This document shows positions 7,579 to 17,419 of a stretch of 64,000 nt of DNA, piece after piece. This DNA comes from UKL13-2 sp044229235 (GTDB lineage: Bacteria > Pseudomonadota > Gammaproteobacteria > Burkholderiales > Usitatibacteraceae): assembly GCA_044229235.1 (NCBI GenBank), contig JBGATH010000024.1:1-64000 (forward strand). Reading direction: 5' to 3'. Each line of letters begins with the position of its first letter. Positions within the stretch are counted from its first letter, which is position 1. The notes under the pieces are model-generated. The model searched no databases. It worked only from the letters and a program-made list of their open reading frames with translations, and was not told the DNA's origin. Made by a program: the position numbers and the translations under genes.

Positions 7579-7985
7579 GTGTGGATCAAGCACTAAAACA
7601 GAATGCAAGAAGGCTGCGCGCCAACATGACTGACGTCGAGCGCAAACTTTGGCATTCGCTGCGGCAGCGGCAACTGCTGGGTTGCCGTTTCCGCAGGCAA
7701 GTGGTCATCGGCGGATACATTGTCGATTTTGCCTGCCTGGAATCACGCCTGGTCATCGAGGTCGATGGCGGACAACACAATGGAAGTGCTGCTGATGTGA
7801 ACCGAGATGAAGTTCTGACGCGTAATGGCTTTCGCGTACTGCGGTTCTGGAATAACGATGTCTTGTTGAACATCGATGGCGTGTTGCAAGCCATCGCCGA
7901 AGCTGTTCAATCACCACCCCCATCCAACCTTCCCCCGTCAAGGGGGAAGGCTATATCAGCCCGCACAGGGCATCATTCAGCATGA
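7569..7985 (+). CDS. DUF559 (Vsr-like fold) endonuclease-domain protein
   Basis: A 138-residue DUF559 protein. N-terminal RRLRANMTDVERKLWHSLRQ leads into LLGCRFRRQVVIGGYIVDF and then VIEVDGGQHNG (acidic and His residues typical of the PD-(D/E)XK/Vsr fold), then RVLRFWNNDVLLNIDGVL. Function in this family is unproven; a nicking or repair-type nuclease is inferred. ATG 7569 or GTG 7581 could start it; the GGAGGTGA at 7571-7578 favours GTG. The last ~20 codons read through the right-hand hairpin repeat, and the stop overlaps the pyrC' ATG (ATGA). It splits pyrB from pyrC', so it looks inserted. Confidence 0.85.
   Translation: MEVSVDQALKQNARRLRANMTDVERKLWHSLRQRQLLGCRFRRQVVIGGYIVDFACLESRLVIEVDGGQHNGSAADVNRDEVLTRNGFRVLRFWNNDVLLNIDGVLQAIAEAVQSPPPSNLPPSRGKAISARTGHHSA
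7914..7950. repeat. Right hairpin repeat flanking the DUF559 gene (inverted copy)
   Basis: CCTTCCCCC (7928-7936) and GGGGGAAGG (7942-7950) form a 9-bp hairpin with a GTCAA loop, preceded by CCACCCCCATCCAA. Its reverse complement matches the left repeat at 7541-7578 along nearly its whole length, so the two copies are terminal inverted repeats around the DUF559 gene. The copy is translated as the C-terminal PPSNLPPSRGKA of that protein. Confidence 0.75.
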
Positions 7986-9256
7986 AAATCGAAATCAACA
8001 AAGGTCGCGTCGTCGACGCCGCACAAAAACTCGATGGCGTCCAGTCGCTTTACCTGGCGAACGGCAAGATTGCCGCGATCGGCAAGGCTCCGGACGGCTG
8101 GAAGGCCGAAAAGGTCATCGATGCTTCCGGCAAGATCATTTGCGCCGGCCTCGTCGACCTGTGCGCGCGCCTGCGCGAACCCGGCCTGGAACACAAGGCC
8201 ACGCTGGAAAGCGAATTGCTGGCCGCGATCGCCGGGGGCGTGACCTCGCTGGTTTGCCCGCCCGACACCGATCCGGTGCTGGATGAACCGGGGCTGGTGG
8301 AAATGCTCAAGCGGCGCGCCACCACCATCGACCAGGCACATGCCTATCCCCTGGGCGCCCTCACGCCCGGGCTGCGCGGCACGGCATTAACGGAAATGGT
8401 CGAACTTACCGAAGCCGGCTGCATCGGCTTCACCAATGCGGACGCGCGCATCGTCGATACCACGGTACTCTACCGCGCGCTGCAATACGCGGCCACCTAC
8501 AGCTACACCGTCTGGCTGCGACCCGAAGATGCTTACCTTGGCAAAGGCGGCATCGCGCACGATGGCGAGGTGGCATCGCGCCTGGGCCTGGCCGGGGTGC
8601 CGGTCTCGGCCGAAACAGTGGCCATCGCCACCATCGTGACGCTGATGCGCGACACCGGTGCGCGCGTTCACCTCTGCCGCCTGTCCAGCCGGCTCGGCGT
8701 GGACCTGGTGCGCGCCGCAAAGGCCGAGGGACTGCCGATCAGCTGCGACGTTGGCATCCATCACCTGCTGCTCACCGATCGCGACATCGGCCACTTTGAT
8801 TCGCACTACCGCTTCACGCCGCCCTTGCGCAGCCCCAGCGATCGCGACGCGCTCAGCCGCGGCGTGCTGGACGGCACCATCGACGCCATTTGTTCCGACC
8901 ACACGCCCGTGGACGATGACGCCAAGAATGTACCCTTCGCCGAAGCCGAACCGGGCGCCACCGGGCTGGAACTGCTGCTCTCGCTCACGCTTAAGTGGGC
9001 CGAGCATGCGTCGGTGCCGCTGCCGGTCGCACTGGAAAAGGTCACGGCGCGCCCTGCCAAATTATTCGGCCTGCCGGGCGGCGTCATCGCCGAGGGCGCA
9101 CCGGCCGACCTGTGCCTGTTTGATCCGGTCGCTTTCTGGGCCGTCACGCGCGAAACCCTGCGCAGCCAGGGCAAGAATTCTCCGTATCTGCGGCGCGAGA
9201 TGCAGGCGCGCGTTGCGACAACGATTGTTGGCGGACGGGTGGTTTACGCGGGCTGA
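7982..9256 (+). CDS. Dihydroorotase-like protein PyrC' (PyrX), probably inactive
   Basis: A 424-residue class I dihydroorotase homologue. The metal site that normally reads VDxHxHxREPG is VDLCARLREPG (58-68): both His ligands are replaced (Cys61, Arg63). GIHHLLLTDRDIGHFD and ICSDHTPVDDD survive. This is the pattern of the noncatalytic PyrC' of Pseudomonas, which is needed for assembly of the ATCase dodecamer with PyrB. It is therefore called a structural partner of PyrB, and a separate active PyrC is expected elsewhere in the genome. It starts four bases inside the DUF559 gene (ATGA overlap). Confidence 0.88.
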   Translation: MKIEINKGRVVDAAQKLDGVQSLYLANGKIAAIGKAPDGWKAEKVIDASGKIICAGLVDLCARLREPGLEHKATLESELLAAIAGGVTSLVCPPDTDPVLDEPGLVEMLKRRATTIDQAHAYPLGALTPGLRGTALTEMVELTEAGCIGFTNADARIVDTTVLYRALQYAATYSYTVWLRPEDAYLGKGGIAHDGEVASRLGLAGVPVSAETVAIATIVTLMRDTGARVHLCRLSSRLGVDLVRAAKAEGLPISCDVGIHHLLLTDRDIGHFDSHYRFTPPLRSPSDRDALSRGVLDGTIDAICSDHTPVDDDAKNVPFAEAEPGATGLELLLSLTLKWAEHASVPLPVALEKVTARPAKLFGLPGGVIAEGAPADLCLFDPVAFWAVTRETLRSQGKNSPYLRREMQARVATTIVGGRVVYAG

Positions 9257-9336
9257 GTGTGCATTTCGGCCTCACGCGTTTGGCTGATAAGTAAAGCCTT
9301 TCTGCACCCGCGCAAATCGCGGGGATTTGCTTCGGC

Positions 9337-9342
9337 TAGAAT
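9337..9342 (+). promoter_or_regulatory. -10 element (TAGAAT) upstream of the HWW-domain protein
   Basis: TAGAAT lies 34 bp before the ATG at 9377. No convincing -35 hexamer is placed 16-18 bp upstream; a GCAAATC/GATTTGC inverted repeat (9312-9330) lies there instead, possibly a terminator of the pyr operon. Confidence 0.35.
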
Positions 9343-9376
9343 CAGCGTCTGTTAACACATCACCGGCGAATTTCCA

Positions 9377-11005
9377 ATGCTGCACTGTTCCCGGGTCCTG
9401 GCCTTGCTGGCCGCGCTGCTGCCCGGCGTGGCCTTCGCCCAGTCTCCCAAAATCATCCTGCCGCAAGCCATCAGCGAGGTCGAGTTCCTGCGCGGGCGCG
9501 TGACCGACTTTCCGTTGCCCAGCACAAGCCAGGCGGTAGTGGGTGTTGATGTGCAACTGGCCAATGGCACATTGCAAGTCCGGCCGCGCTTGGCCGCACT
9601 GCCCGTCGGCACCACCAGTCCGGGACGCGCGGACTTTGATTTTGATGTGGGCAGGATGCTGCACGGCAACTACAAGGTCGAACTGCTTGCGCCCGGCGGC
9701 AGTGTTCCGCTGGCCACGACGTCCACCACATCCACCGCCAGTGAAAACGTGGGCATACGCGACCTTTCCGGCCATTGGTGGAACCCCCAGGAACCGGGAT
9801 GGGGACTGATGGTCTGGCACCGGGTCAAGGACAATGCACTCTTCTCGGCATGGTTTACCTATGAGGCGCAGGGCAAGCCAATATGGGCGGTGCTCAACAC
9901 CGATGCCTCGCCAGCACTTCTGCCTGGAACCGCCGCCGATCAAGACATATCCCGCGCTTTCAGCGCGCTGCTGCCGCAAGGCTCGCCGATGGGCGGACCC
10001 TACGACAGCACGCTGCAGCGCGTGAGTTTTCTGCCCGGGGCGTCCACCCAGGGGAAATTCGCGGGCGCCGGTATCGTCCACTCAAACGTAGGTATTGCCG
10101 GCCCGCCCAACATCGCGACCACGGGATATCCCCTGCCCGGAATTGGCGTTCTGCAATTCGCGCCGTTTCCTGAGAAAGCGGCTCGGGGCACCACCCCAAT
10201 TCAGGCATTCCGTGCGCCCGCTTCGATCAATTACCCCACCACCGCAAACGATATCAAGCCCAATCCTGCAGGGCCAATTGTTTGGTCGGTTGCGGCCGGT
10301 TTGCCCGGCGCCATTTCCTTGAACTATGAGCGCAACTATCCTGCCCCGTCGGTTTCGTTCATCAAATGGAACTGGTCTGCGGGATCGAAAGACCAAAAGT
10401 TCCAGTTTCGCGCGACTGGCAAGGAAACGCCCACCGGCAGCGTCATCTGCAACGTCACCTGCCCGCAACAGCCTGCTTTCAGCAGGGTGGAGGCGGAAAC
10501 ATTTCAGGTGCCAGCCGTGCCGCCCGGGAGGTACACCGCCGAGTTCTTTGGCGCCGACAACACCACCGCCCAGCCAGACTATGTCGCTGCCATTGCCGTC
10601 GATGCGACCGTCAACCCGAACGGCGCGCCGTGGATCAATTACTCGGATCATTGGTGGAATCCGGCTGAACCCGGCACCGGACTGATGGTGTGGCACGACG
10701 TCGCCAGTGGGCAGGCTTTTCTGGTTTACTTTTGCTACGACACCAATGGCAAGGCGTACTGGTTCAGCCTGCAGGGCGGCGCATGGCAGGCCATCACACG
10801 CGGCCAGGCCACCGTTTTCCGCTATGCCGGTACGCTGTATGAAAGTTCGGCCTCCGGGTACCTGGCGGATTTCTTCGCCAGCAAGGGTGCCAAAGTGATT
10901 GGCAGCGGCAGCATCGAGTTTACTGATGGCGTGAACGGCACGTTTACGTTCGACATCACCGGCTTGGCCAGCAAGTCCATGCCAATCACCCGCTTCAACC
11001 CCTAG
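9377..11005 (+). CDS. Secreted protein with two HWW/WFT domains
   Basis: A 542-residue protein of unknown function with a signal peptide (cleavage after GVAFA, ~21). Two copies of one domain are visible. One is near residues 126-240 (SGHWWNPQEPGWGLMVWH, then SAWFTYEAQGKPIWAVL); the other is near 420-540 (SDHWWNPAEPGTGLMVWH, then VYFCYDTNGKAYWFSLQ). The region between them, around residues 250-415, has an SVICNVTC stretch and looks like a beta-sandwich. The same motif ends the propeller protein at 26518. It stands alone between pyrC' and prlC; an extracytoplasmic role is inferred. Confidence 0.75.
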   Translation: MLHCSRVLALLAALLPGVAFAQSPKIILPQAISEVEFLRGRVTDFPLPSTSQAVVGVDVQLANGTLQVRPRLAALPVGTTSPGRADFDFDVGRMLHGNYKVELLAPGGSVPLATTSTTSTASENVGIRDLSGHWWNPQEPGWGLMVWHRVKDNALFSAWFTYEAQGKPIWAVLNTDASPALLPGTAADQDISRAFSALLPQGSPMGGPYDSTLQRVSFLPGASTQGKFAGAGIVHSNVGIAGPPNIATTGYPLPGIGVLQFAPFPEKAARGTTPIQAFRAPASINYPTTANDIKPNPAGPIVWSVAAGLPGAISLNYERNYPAPSVSFIKWNWSAGSKDQKFQFRATGKETPTGSVICNVTCPQQPAFSRVEAETFQVPAVPPGRYTAEFFGADNTTAQPDYVAAIAVDATVNPNGAPWINYSDHWWNPAEPGTGLMVWHDVASGQAFLVYFCYDTNGKAYWFSLQGGAWQAITRGQATVFRYAGTLYESSASGYLADFFASKGAKVIGSGSIEFTDGVNGTFTFDITGLASKSMPITRFNP

Positions 11006-11084
11006 GCGTCGCCTGCGCCGACCCGCGCGCGTCATGCGGGCAGAGACGCCTGCAAAAAGCTACGGCGGCGACCCGCCGGCCGCT

Positions 11085-11090
11085 TATAAT
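11085..11090 (+). promoter_or_regulatory. -10 element (TATAAT) of prlC
   Basis: A perfect TATAAT 31 bp before the prlC ATG. No good -35 match at 17 bp spacing was seen. Confidence 0.4.
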
Positions 11091-11121
11091 TCCCGGCGAC
11101 CCATTAACACCAGCTAGCCCG

Positions 11122-13176
11122 ATGAGCCAGCCCACGCCAGCCGCCAACCCCCTGCTCGATTTTTCCGCGCTGCCGCGCTTTGCGGCGATCACGCCCGCGC
11201 ACATTGCGCCGGCAATCGATGCGCTGGTCACCTCCTGCAAGGCGACGGTTGAAAAGCTGGCGACAAGTGATGTACCGCCGACCTGGGACAACTTCGTCTC
11301 GCCGCTCGATGATGCGACCGAACAGTTGGCGCGTGCCTGGGCGACCATCAGCCATCTCAATGCCGTGGTCAATTCACCGGCATTGCGCGAGGCTTACAAC
11401 GCCGTGCTGCCGGTGGTGACGCAGTTCTGGTCCGAACTTTCGCAGGACGAGCGCCTGTTTGCCCGGTACAAGGCGCTGCGCGCCTCGCCTGCGTATGCAG
11501 AACTGAGCGCCGCGCAGCATCGTTCGCTCGAAAACGAACTGCGCGATTTTCGGCTGGGCGGCGCGGAGCTGCCCGTCGACAAGAAGGCGCGCTTTCAGGA
11601 ATTGCAGGAAAAGCTGTCGACGCTGATGTCGAAGTTCAACGATAACGTGCTCGATGCCACCAATGCCTTCGCCCACCTGGTCGAGCACGAGAACGAACTG
11701 GCCGGCCTTCCCGACGATGCCATCGCCGCGGCGCGCGAGGCCGCCGCCAAAGAGGGCAAGGCGGGCTGGAAGTTCACCCTGCACGCGCCCTCGTACATGC
11801 CGGTGATGCAGTACGCCGCATTTCGTCCGCTGCGGGAATTGATGTATCGGGCCTATGTGACGCGTGCGTCCGACCTGGGCGCCCGACCCGAATGGAACAA
11901 CAGCGCGGTGCTGAGCCAGATCCTGGCGCTGCGCGCCGAGGTGGCGGCATTGCTGGGGTATCGCAACTATGCCGAGGTTTCCCTGGTGCCGAAGATGGCG
12001 CAGTCGCCGGACGAGGTGATCGCCTTCCTGCGCGACATGGCCGCGCGCGCGAAGCCGTTCGCACAGCGCGACTGGCAGGAGTTGGAGGCTTACGCGCGCA
12101 GCGAGCTCAACATGGCGGACATCGACGCCTGGGATGTGGCCTACGTGTCGGAGAAATTGCGCGAGCGCCGCTATGCGTTTTCGGACAATGAAGTAAAGCA
12201 GTACTTTCCCGAGCAGGCCGTGCTCGGTGGCCTGTTCAAGCTCATCGAGACCCTTTACGGGCTGCGCGTCTCGCCGGCCGACGCCGAAACCTGGCACGGC
12301 GATGCGCGTTTCTTTGACCTGCGCAATGCCGACGGCGCGCTGGTCGGGCAGTTCTATCTGGACCTGTACGCCCGCGAGGGCAAGCGCGGCGGCGCCTGGA
12401 TGGATGACGCCATCAATCGCCGCCGCAAGCAGGGCAAGGTCCAGCATCCGGTGGCTTTCCTGACGTGTAACTTCCCCTCGCCGGTGGGTGGCAAACCGGC
12501 GCTGTTCACCCACGATGACGTCATCACCCTGTTTCATGAGTTCGGCCACGGCCTGCACCAGTTGCTGACCGAGGTCGACGAGCTCGGCGTGTCCGGCATC
12601 AACGGCGTGGAGTGGGATGCGGTGGAACTGCCCAGCCAGTTCATGGAGAACTTCTGCTGGGAATGGGACGTGCTCCTGCACATGACCGCGCACGTTGACA
12701 GCGGCGAGCCCCTTCCCCGCGCGCTGTTCGACAAGATGATCGCGGCCAAGAATTTCCAGGCCGGGATGCAGTTCGTGCGCCAGATCGAGTTCGCGCTGCT
12801 GGATATGCGCGTGCACGCAGACTTCGATCCCGCCCAAAACGACCTGCTCGCCGTGCTGGCCGAGGTGCGGCGGGAGGTGGCGGTCATGCGCTATCCGGAT
12901 TTCAACCGCATGCCGCATGCTTTCAGCCACATTTTCGGCGGCGGCTATGCGGCCGGTTATTACTCCTACAAATGGGCCGAGGTGCTGTCAGCCGATGCCT
13001 ACGCGGCATTCGAGGAAAGCGGCGTGCTCAGCGCCGACACCGGCGCACGCTTTCGCCGCGAGGTGCTGTCCCGCGGCGGCAGCCGCCCGGCGCTGGAGTC
13101 GTTCGCCGCATTCCGCGGTCGCAAGCCGGACATGGACGCCCTGTTACGCCATAATGGCCTCAAGCTCGCCGCCTAG
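11122..13176 (+). CDS. prlC: Oligopeptidase A (M3 metallopeptidase)
   Basis: A 684-residue M3-family zinc endopeptidase, the usual length of OpdA/PrlC, which degrades peptides in the cytoplasm including cleaved signal peptides. The zinc motif HEFGHGLHQ begins at His472, with EWDAVELPSQFMENF about 27 residues later supplying the third ligand region. FSHIFGGGYAAGYYSYKWAE near the C terminus is the M3 substrate-binding Tyr/Gly loop. Cytoplasmic: no signal peptide. Its own -10 element precedes it, and the next gene starts 33 bp after its stop. Confidence 0.95.
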   Translation: MSQPTPAANPLLDFSALPRFAAITPAHIAPAIDALVTSCKATVEKLATSDVPPTWDNFVSPLDDATEQLARAWATISHLNAVVNSPALREAYNAVLPVVTQFWSELSQDERLFARYKALRASPAYAELSAAQHRSLENELRDFRLGGAELPVDKKARFQELQEKLSTLMSKFNDNVLDATNAFAHLVEHENELAGLPDDAIAAAREAAAKEGKAGWKFTLHAPSYMPVMQYAAFRPLRELMYRAYVTRASDLGARPEWNNSAVLSQILALRAEVAALLGYRNYAEVSLVPKMAQSPDEVIAFLRDMAARAKPFAQRDWQELEAYARSELNMADIDAWDVAYVSEKLRERRYAFSDNEVKQYFPEQAVLGGLFKLIETLYGLRVSPADAETWHGDARFFDLRNADGALVGQFYLDLYAREGKRGGAWMDDAINRRRKQGKVQHPVAFLTCNFPSPVGGKPALFTHDDVITLFHEFGHGLHQLLTEVDELGVSGINGVEWDAVELPSQFMENFCWEWDVLLHMTAHVDSGEPLPRALFDKMIAAKNFQAGMQFVRQIEFALLDMRVHADFDPAQNDLLAVLAEVRREVAVMRYPDFNRMPHAFSHIFGGGYAAGYYSYKWAEVLSADAYAAFEESGVLSADTGARFRREVLSRGGSRPALESFAAFRGRKPDMDALLRHNGLKLAA

Positions 13177-13209
13177 CGCGCGGGTCATCACGACTTGAGG
13201 AGGTTCATC

Positions 13210-13746
13210 ATGCGTTTATCGACAGGCGTCATCGCGCTGCTCGCCGTTGCGTTCAGCGTCACCGCCGGCGCCCAGCTATACAAGTGGGTGGACAAGGACG
13301 GCCGGGTTTCCTACTCGGACACGCCGCCGCCAAAGGATGCGAAGGACGTCAAGCAGCGCAATTTTGGCGATGGCGTGACCGCCAGCACCGACGACCTGCC
13401 GCCGCTGGTGCGCGAAGCGGTCAAGAACAATCCCGTCACCCTGTACGTGAATAAATGCGGCGAGGCCTGTGACGGCGGCCGCGCCATGCTCAACAAGCGC
13501 GGCATCATGTTCACCGAACGCAACCCGGAGACCGACAAGGCCGGTTTTGACGCGCTCATGAAGGCGACCGGCGGCCAGCAGACCGTGCCGGTCCTGACCG
13601 TGGGCAGCAAGGTGCTCAAGGGCTTTGCCGAAGGCGAATGGCAGGAGGCATTGACCGACGCGGGATATCCGCGCGTCAATCCCGGCCTCAAGACCAAGCC
13701 GGCGCCGGCTGCCGCGCCGGTCGCTCCCGCCGCGCCCAACAAGTAG
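13210..13746 (+). CDS. DUF4124 / glutaredoxin-like periplasmic protein
   Basis: 178 residues with a signal peptide (ending TAGA). DUF4124 follows (QLYKWVDKDGRVSYSDTPPP, a motif of envelope proteins), then a thioredoxin/glutaredoxin-like part: VTLYVNKCGEACDGGRAML (Cys pair CGEAC in place of CPYC), TVPVLTVGSKVLKGF, and a Pro/Ala-rich tail. A redox role in the envelope is possible but the motif is not classical. GAGGAGG at 13197-13203 sets the start at ATG 13210; an in-frame TTG further up lacks such support. Confidence 0.85.
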   Translation: MRLSTGVIALLAVAFSVTAGAQLYKWVDKDGRVSYSDTPPPKDAKDVKQRNFGDGVTASTDDLPPLVREAVKNNPVTLYVNKCGEACDGGRAMLNKRGIMFTERNPETDKAGFDALMKATGGQQTVPVLTVGSKVLKGFAEGEWQEALTDAGYPRVNPGLKTKPAPAAAPVAPAAPNK

Positions 13747-13764
13747 TCCCCGGCGTATGGAACT

Positions 13765-14535
<771 letters not shown>

Positions 14536-14556
14536 CGCCGTGAGTGCAGGCCTGAC

Positions 14557-17307
14557 ATGACAGCACGTGACCTGGTGTTGCCGGCGACGCGCGAGTCGCT
14601 GGAACGGCTGGAGATCCTCGACACCAAGCCCGAACCGTCGTTCGACGACCTGGTGCAGCGGGCTGCCGCCGCATTGCAAACCACCATGGCCGGTATCTCT
14701 TTCTTCGATGCGCCGGACACACCGGCGCTGCCGTGGCGCGAATGGTTCAAGGCACGGGTCGGTTTCCCGGCGCAGACGCTGTCGCGAAGCGAGAGTTTCT
14801 TCCTGCCCGCAGCGGACCCGGCCAGCACGCTGTCGCGCGTATTCGTCATTCCCGACCTGCTGGCGAGCAAGCGCCTGCGCGATCATCGGCTGGTCAGCGG
14901 CCCGCCCAACCTGTGCTTCTACGCAGCAGCGGCGATATTGTCGCCGACGCGTGAAGTGGTGGGTGCGTTTGCGGTAATGGATACGGTGTCGCGTGACCTC
15001 GATGCGCGCGACACCGAGATGCTCATCAACCTCGCCGATCTCGCCGCCGCGCGCCTGGAAGCGCGGGTCCATGCCCGTAATGAACAGCGGCGCGCGCAAA
15101 GCGGCGAGTACAGCGATTTCACCGAATCTGCCGAGGACCGGATTCAGGAACTGACGGCCGAGTTCCTGCGCATGGAGCAGCTGCTGGAGGACGAGATCGT
15201 CGCCCGCAAGGATGCCGAGGGCAAGCTGCGCAACGAGAAGGAGTTTTCCGAGGCGGCGGTGCGCAGCCTCCCCGGCGCGTTCTTCATGTTCGATGTCGGC
15301 GGCAAGATGGTGCGCTGGAATGAGAGCTTCGCCGAGACCACCGGCTACTCGCAGTCCGACATCACCACCAAACGCGCGCTGGACTTCATCGCCGAACGCG
15401 ACCGTCCGGCAGTGGGAGAGGCGATACGGCGAATCCTCGAGCACGGCGAGGAGGCGACGGTCGAGGCGTCGATGCTCGACAGCAGGGGACGGGCGATTCC
15501 GTACGCGTTCCAGGGCCGCCGCCTCGAAATTGGCGGGCAGCGTTTTTGCCTGGGTGTGGGGCGCGACATCACCGAGCGCCTGCGCGCCGAGCGCGAGATT
15601 ACCCGCGCCAAGGAGCGCCTCGATCTGGCCCTGAAGGGCTCGAACCTGGCCATCTGGGACTGGGACCTGGCGGCAAACCAGGTGTATTTCAGCGATGACT
15701 GGAACACGCTGCTCGATGCGCGGCCATCGGACAAACCCGGCAATATTTTCACCGGCGAAGAAGTCGTTTCCTGGAACCACCCGGACGACAGGGAGCGTTT
15801 TCGCGCGGCGCTGGCAGCCGCGGCCAAGGGCGAGACAGCGGACTTTTCGGCGGAGTATCGCGTGCCCAACGCCAGCGGTGACTGGGTGTGGATGCAGAGC
15901 AAAGGCAAAGTGGCCGAGCGCGGCCCGACCGGGCGGGCGCTGCGCATGGCCGGCACCACCGCCAACGTCACCACCCGCAAGATTGCCGAAGACCGCGTCG
16001 AATTTCTCGCCACACGTGACCCGCTGACCAAGCTGCCCAACCGCATGCTGCTCAATGACCGGCTGGAACAGGGCGTGGCCAATGCGGCGCGCAAGAAATC
16101 GCGGCTGGCATTCATGTTTATCGATCTTGACCGCTTCAAGACCATCAACGACTCGCTGGGGCACGATGTCGGCGACGAATTGCTCAAGCGTGTCGCGGGG
16201 CGGCTGTCGGCCTGTGTGCGCGCCACCGACACCGTCGCCCGACTCGGCGGGGACGAATTCGCGGTGATCCTCGAGAACCTATCGCAGGGCGAGGATGCCG
16301 AGGACCAGGAAGACGCCCAGAACGTGGCCGACAAGATGATCGCCTCGATGGCGGCACCCATCATGATCAAAGGCCAGCACCTCAACACCTCCTGCTCAAT
16401 CGGCATCAGCGTGTATCCGGGCGACGGCCAGGACACCCAGACGCTGATGAAGCACGCCGACGTGGCGATGTACGACGCCAAGGCCAAGGGCCGCAACAAC
16501 TACCAGTTCTTCTCGCACGAGATGAATGCGCGCGCCCAGGAGCGCCACTCGATCGAGACCTTCCTGCGCACGGCGTTGCGACGCAATGAACTGCTGCTTT
16601 ACTACCAGCCGCGCGTGTCGTTTCTGACCGGCAAGGTCACGGGCGTGGAGGCGCTGATCCGCTGGCAGCACCCGCGTCGCGGATTGCTCGCGCCCGACAA
16701 ATTCATCGGCGTGGCCGAGGACGCCGGACTCATCGTGCCGATTGGCGAGTGGGTGTTTGAAAATGCCTTCAGGCAGATTGCGCTGTGGCGGCAGAAAAGC
16801 GACCTCGACCTGAAGCTGGCGGTGAACCTGTCCGTGGGGCAGATGTTTGACGGCGAGCGCCTGCTGAAAGCGATCGCCGCCGCTGCCAAAGCTGCGGATC
16901 TCGACCTGACCGTGGTGGAACTGGAGCTCACCGAGAGCATGCTGCTGAAAAACATCGATGAGAACGCCGAACTGCTCACGCGCCTAGGCGGCATGGGCCT
17001 CGGCATTGCCATCGACGATTTCGGCACGGGTTACTCCTCGCTCTCCTACCTCAGGCGCCTGCCGGTCGATTCCATCAAGGTCGATTCCTCGTTCGTGCGC
17101 GATATCGGCAACGACGTCAACGACGAGGCCATCATCCGCGCCATCATCGCCATGACGCACAGCCTCAAGCTGAACGTGGTCGCCGAGGGCGTGGAAAGCG
17201 AGGACCAGTACCGTGTGCTTCGCGACCTGGAGTGCGACGAATACCAGGGCTATTTTTTCTCGAGGCCGCTGCCGGCCGCGGAGTTCGAGGCCGAGTTTCT
17301 GGACTGA
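14557..17307 (+). CDS. GAF-PAS-PAS-GGDEF-EAL cyclic-di-GMP turnover protein
   Basis: A 916-residue cytoplasmic sensor. A GAF-like domain (~20-170) starts after RESLERLEILDTKPEPSFDD. A coiled-coil-like stretch (~185-230), a first PAS (~230-340) and a second PAS (~340-470) follow. GGDEF is intact near residue 564 with the RxxD inhibitory site (RATD) five residues upstream. The EAL domain has EALIRW near 698 and DDFGTGYSSLSYL further on. It can be expected to synthesise, hydrolyse, or both, c-di-GMP; which activity dominates cannot be read from sequence. No membrane segments were seen. Confidence 0.93.
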   Translation: MTARDLVLPATRESLERLEILDTKPEPSFDDLVQRAAAALQTTMAGISFFDAPDTPALPWREWFKARVGFPAQTLSRSESFFLPAADPASTLSRVFVIPDLLASKRLRDHRLVSGPPNLCFYAAAAILSPTREVVGAFAVMDTVSRDLDARDTEMLINLADLAAARLEARVHARNEQRRAQSGEYSDFTESAEDRIQELTAEFLRMEQLLEDEIVARKDAEGKLRNEKEFSEAAVRSLPGAFFMFDVGGKMVRWNESFAETTGYSQSDITTKRALDFIAERDRPAVGEAIRRILEHGEEATVEASMLDSRGRAIPYAFQGRRLEIGGQRFCLGVGRDITERLRAEREITRAKERLDLALKGSNLAIWDWDLAANQVYFSDDWNTLLDARPSDKPGNIFTGEEVVSWNHPDDRERFRAALAAAAKGETADFSAEYRVPNASGDWVWMQSKGKVAERGPTGRALRMAGTTANVTTRKIAEDRVEFLATRDPLTKLPNRMLLNDRLEQGVANAARKKSRLAFMFIDLDRFKTINDSLGHDVGDELLKRVAGRLSACVRATDTVARLGGDEFAVILENLSQGEDAEDQEDAQNVADKMIASMAAPIMIKGQHLNTSCSIGISVYPGDGQDTQTLMKHADVAMYDAKAKGRNNYQFFSHEMNARAQERHSIETFLRTALRRNELLLYYQPRVSFLTGKVTGVEALIRWQHPRRGLLAPDKFIGVAEDAGLIVPIGEWVFENAFRQIALWRQKSDLDLKLAVNLSVGQMFDGERLLKAIAAAAKAADLDLTVVELELTESMLLKNIDENAELLTRLGGMGLGIAIDDFGTGYSSLSYLRRLPVDSIKVDSSFVRDIGNDVNDEAIIRAIIAMTHSLKLNVVAEGVESEDQYRVLRDLECDEYQGYFFSRPLPAAEFEAEFLD

Positions 17308-17328
17308 TTGTTACCCAGCACAAAGCAG

Positions 17329-17397
17329 ACGAACTCAAGCACTGGCGCGGCTTTCAGGCCACAAATGCCACGTAATCCGCGCCAGTTCTTGAGTTTG
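17329..17397. repeat. Dispersed palindromic repeat, copy R2
   Basis: Arms 17331-17350 (GAACTCAAGCACTGGCGCGG) and 17377-17396, whose inverted reading AAACTCAAGAACTGGCGCGG matches with two differences; the loop is 26 nt. It lies between the convergent GGDEF-EAL gene (+) and hemW (-), where it could act as a bidirectional terminator. Confidence 0.8.
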
Positions 17398-17419
17398 GCT
17401 GAAAAGTCTCCTGCTCCCT

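Noticed and set aside
7982..9256. Calling the pyrB-linked dihydroorotase an active PyrC
   Set aside because: Both His of the metal motif are replaced.
9312..9330. GCAAATC/GATTTGC hairpin after pyrC' as a rho-independent terminator
   Set aside because: The stem is short and no T-run follows; kept only as a remark.
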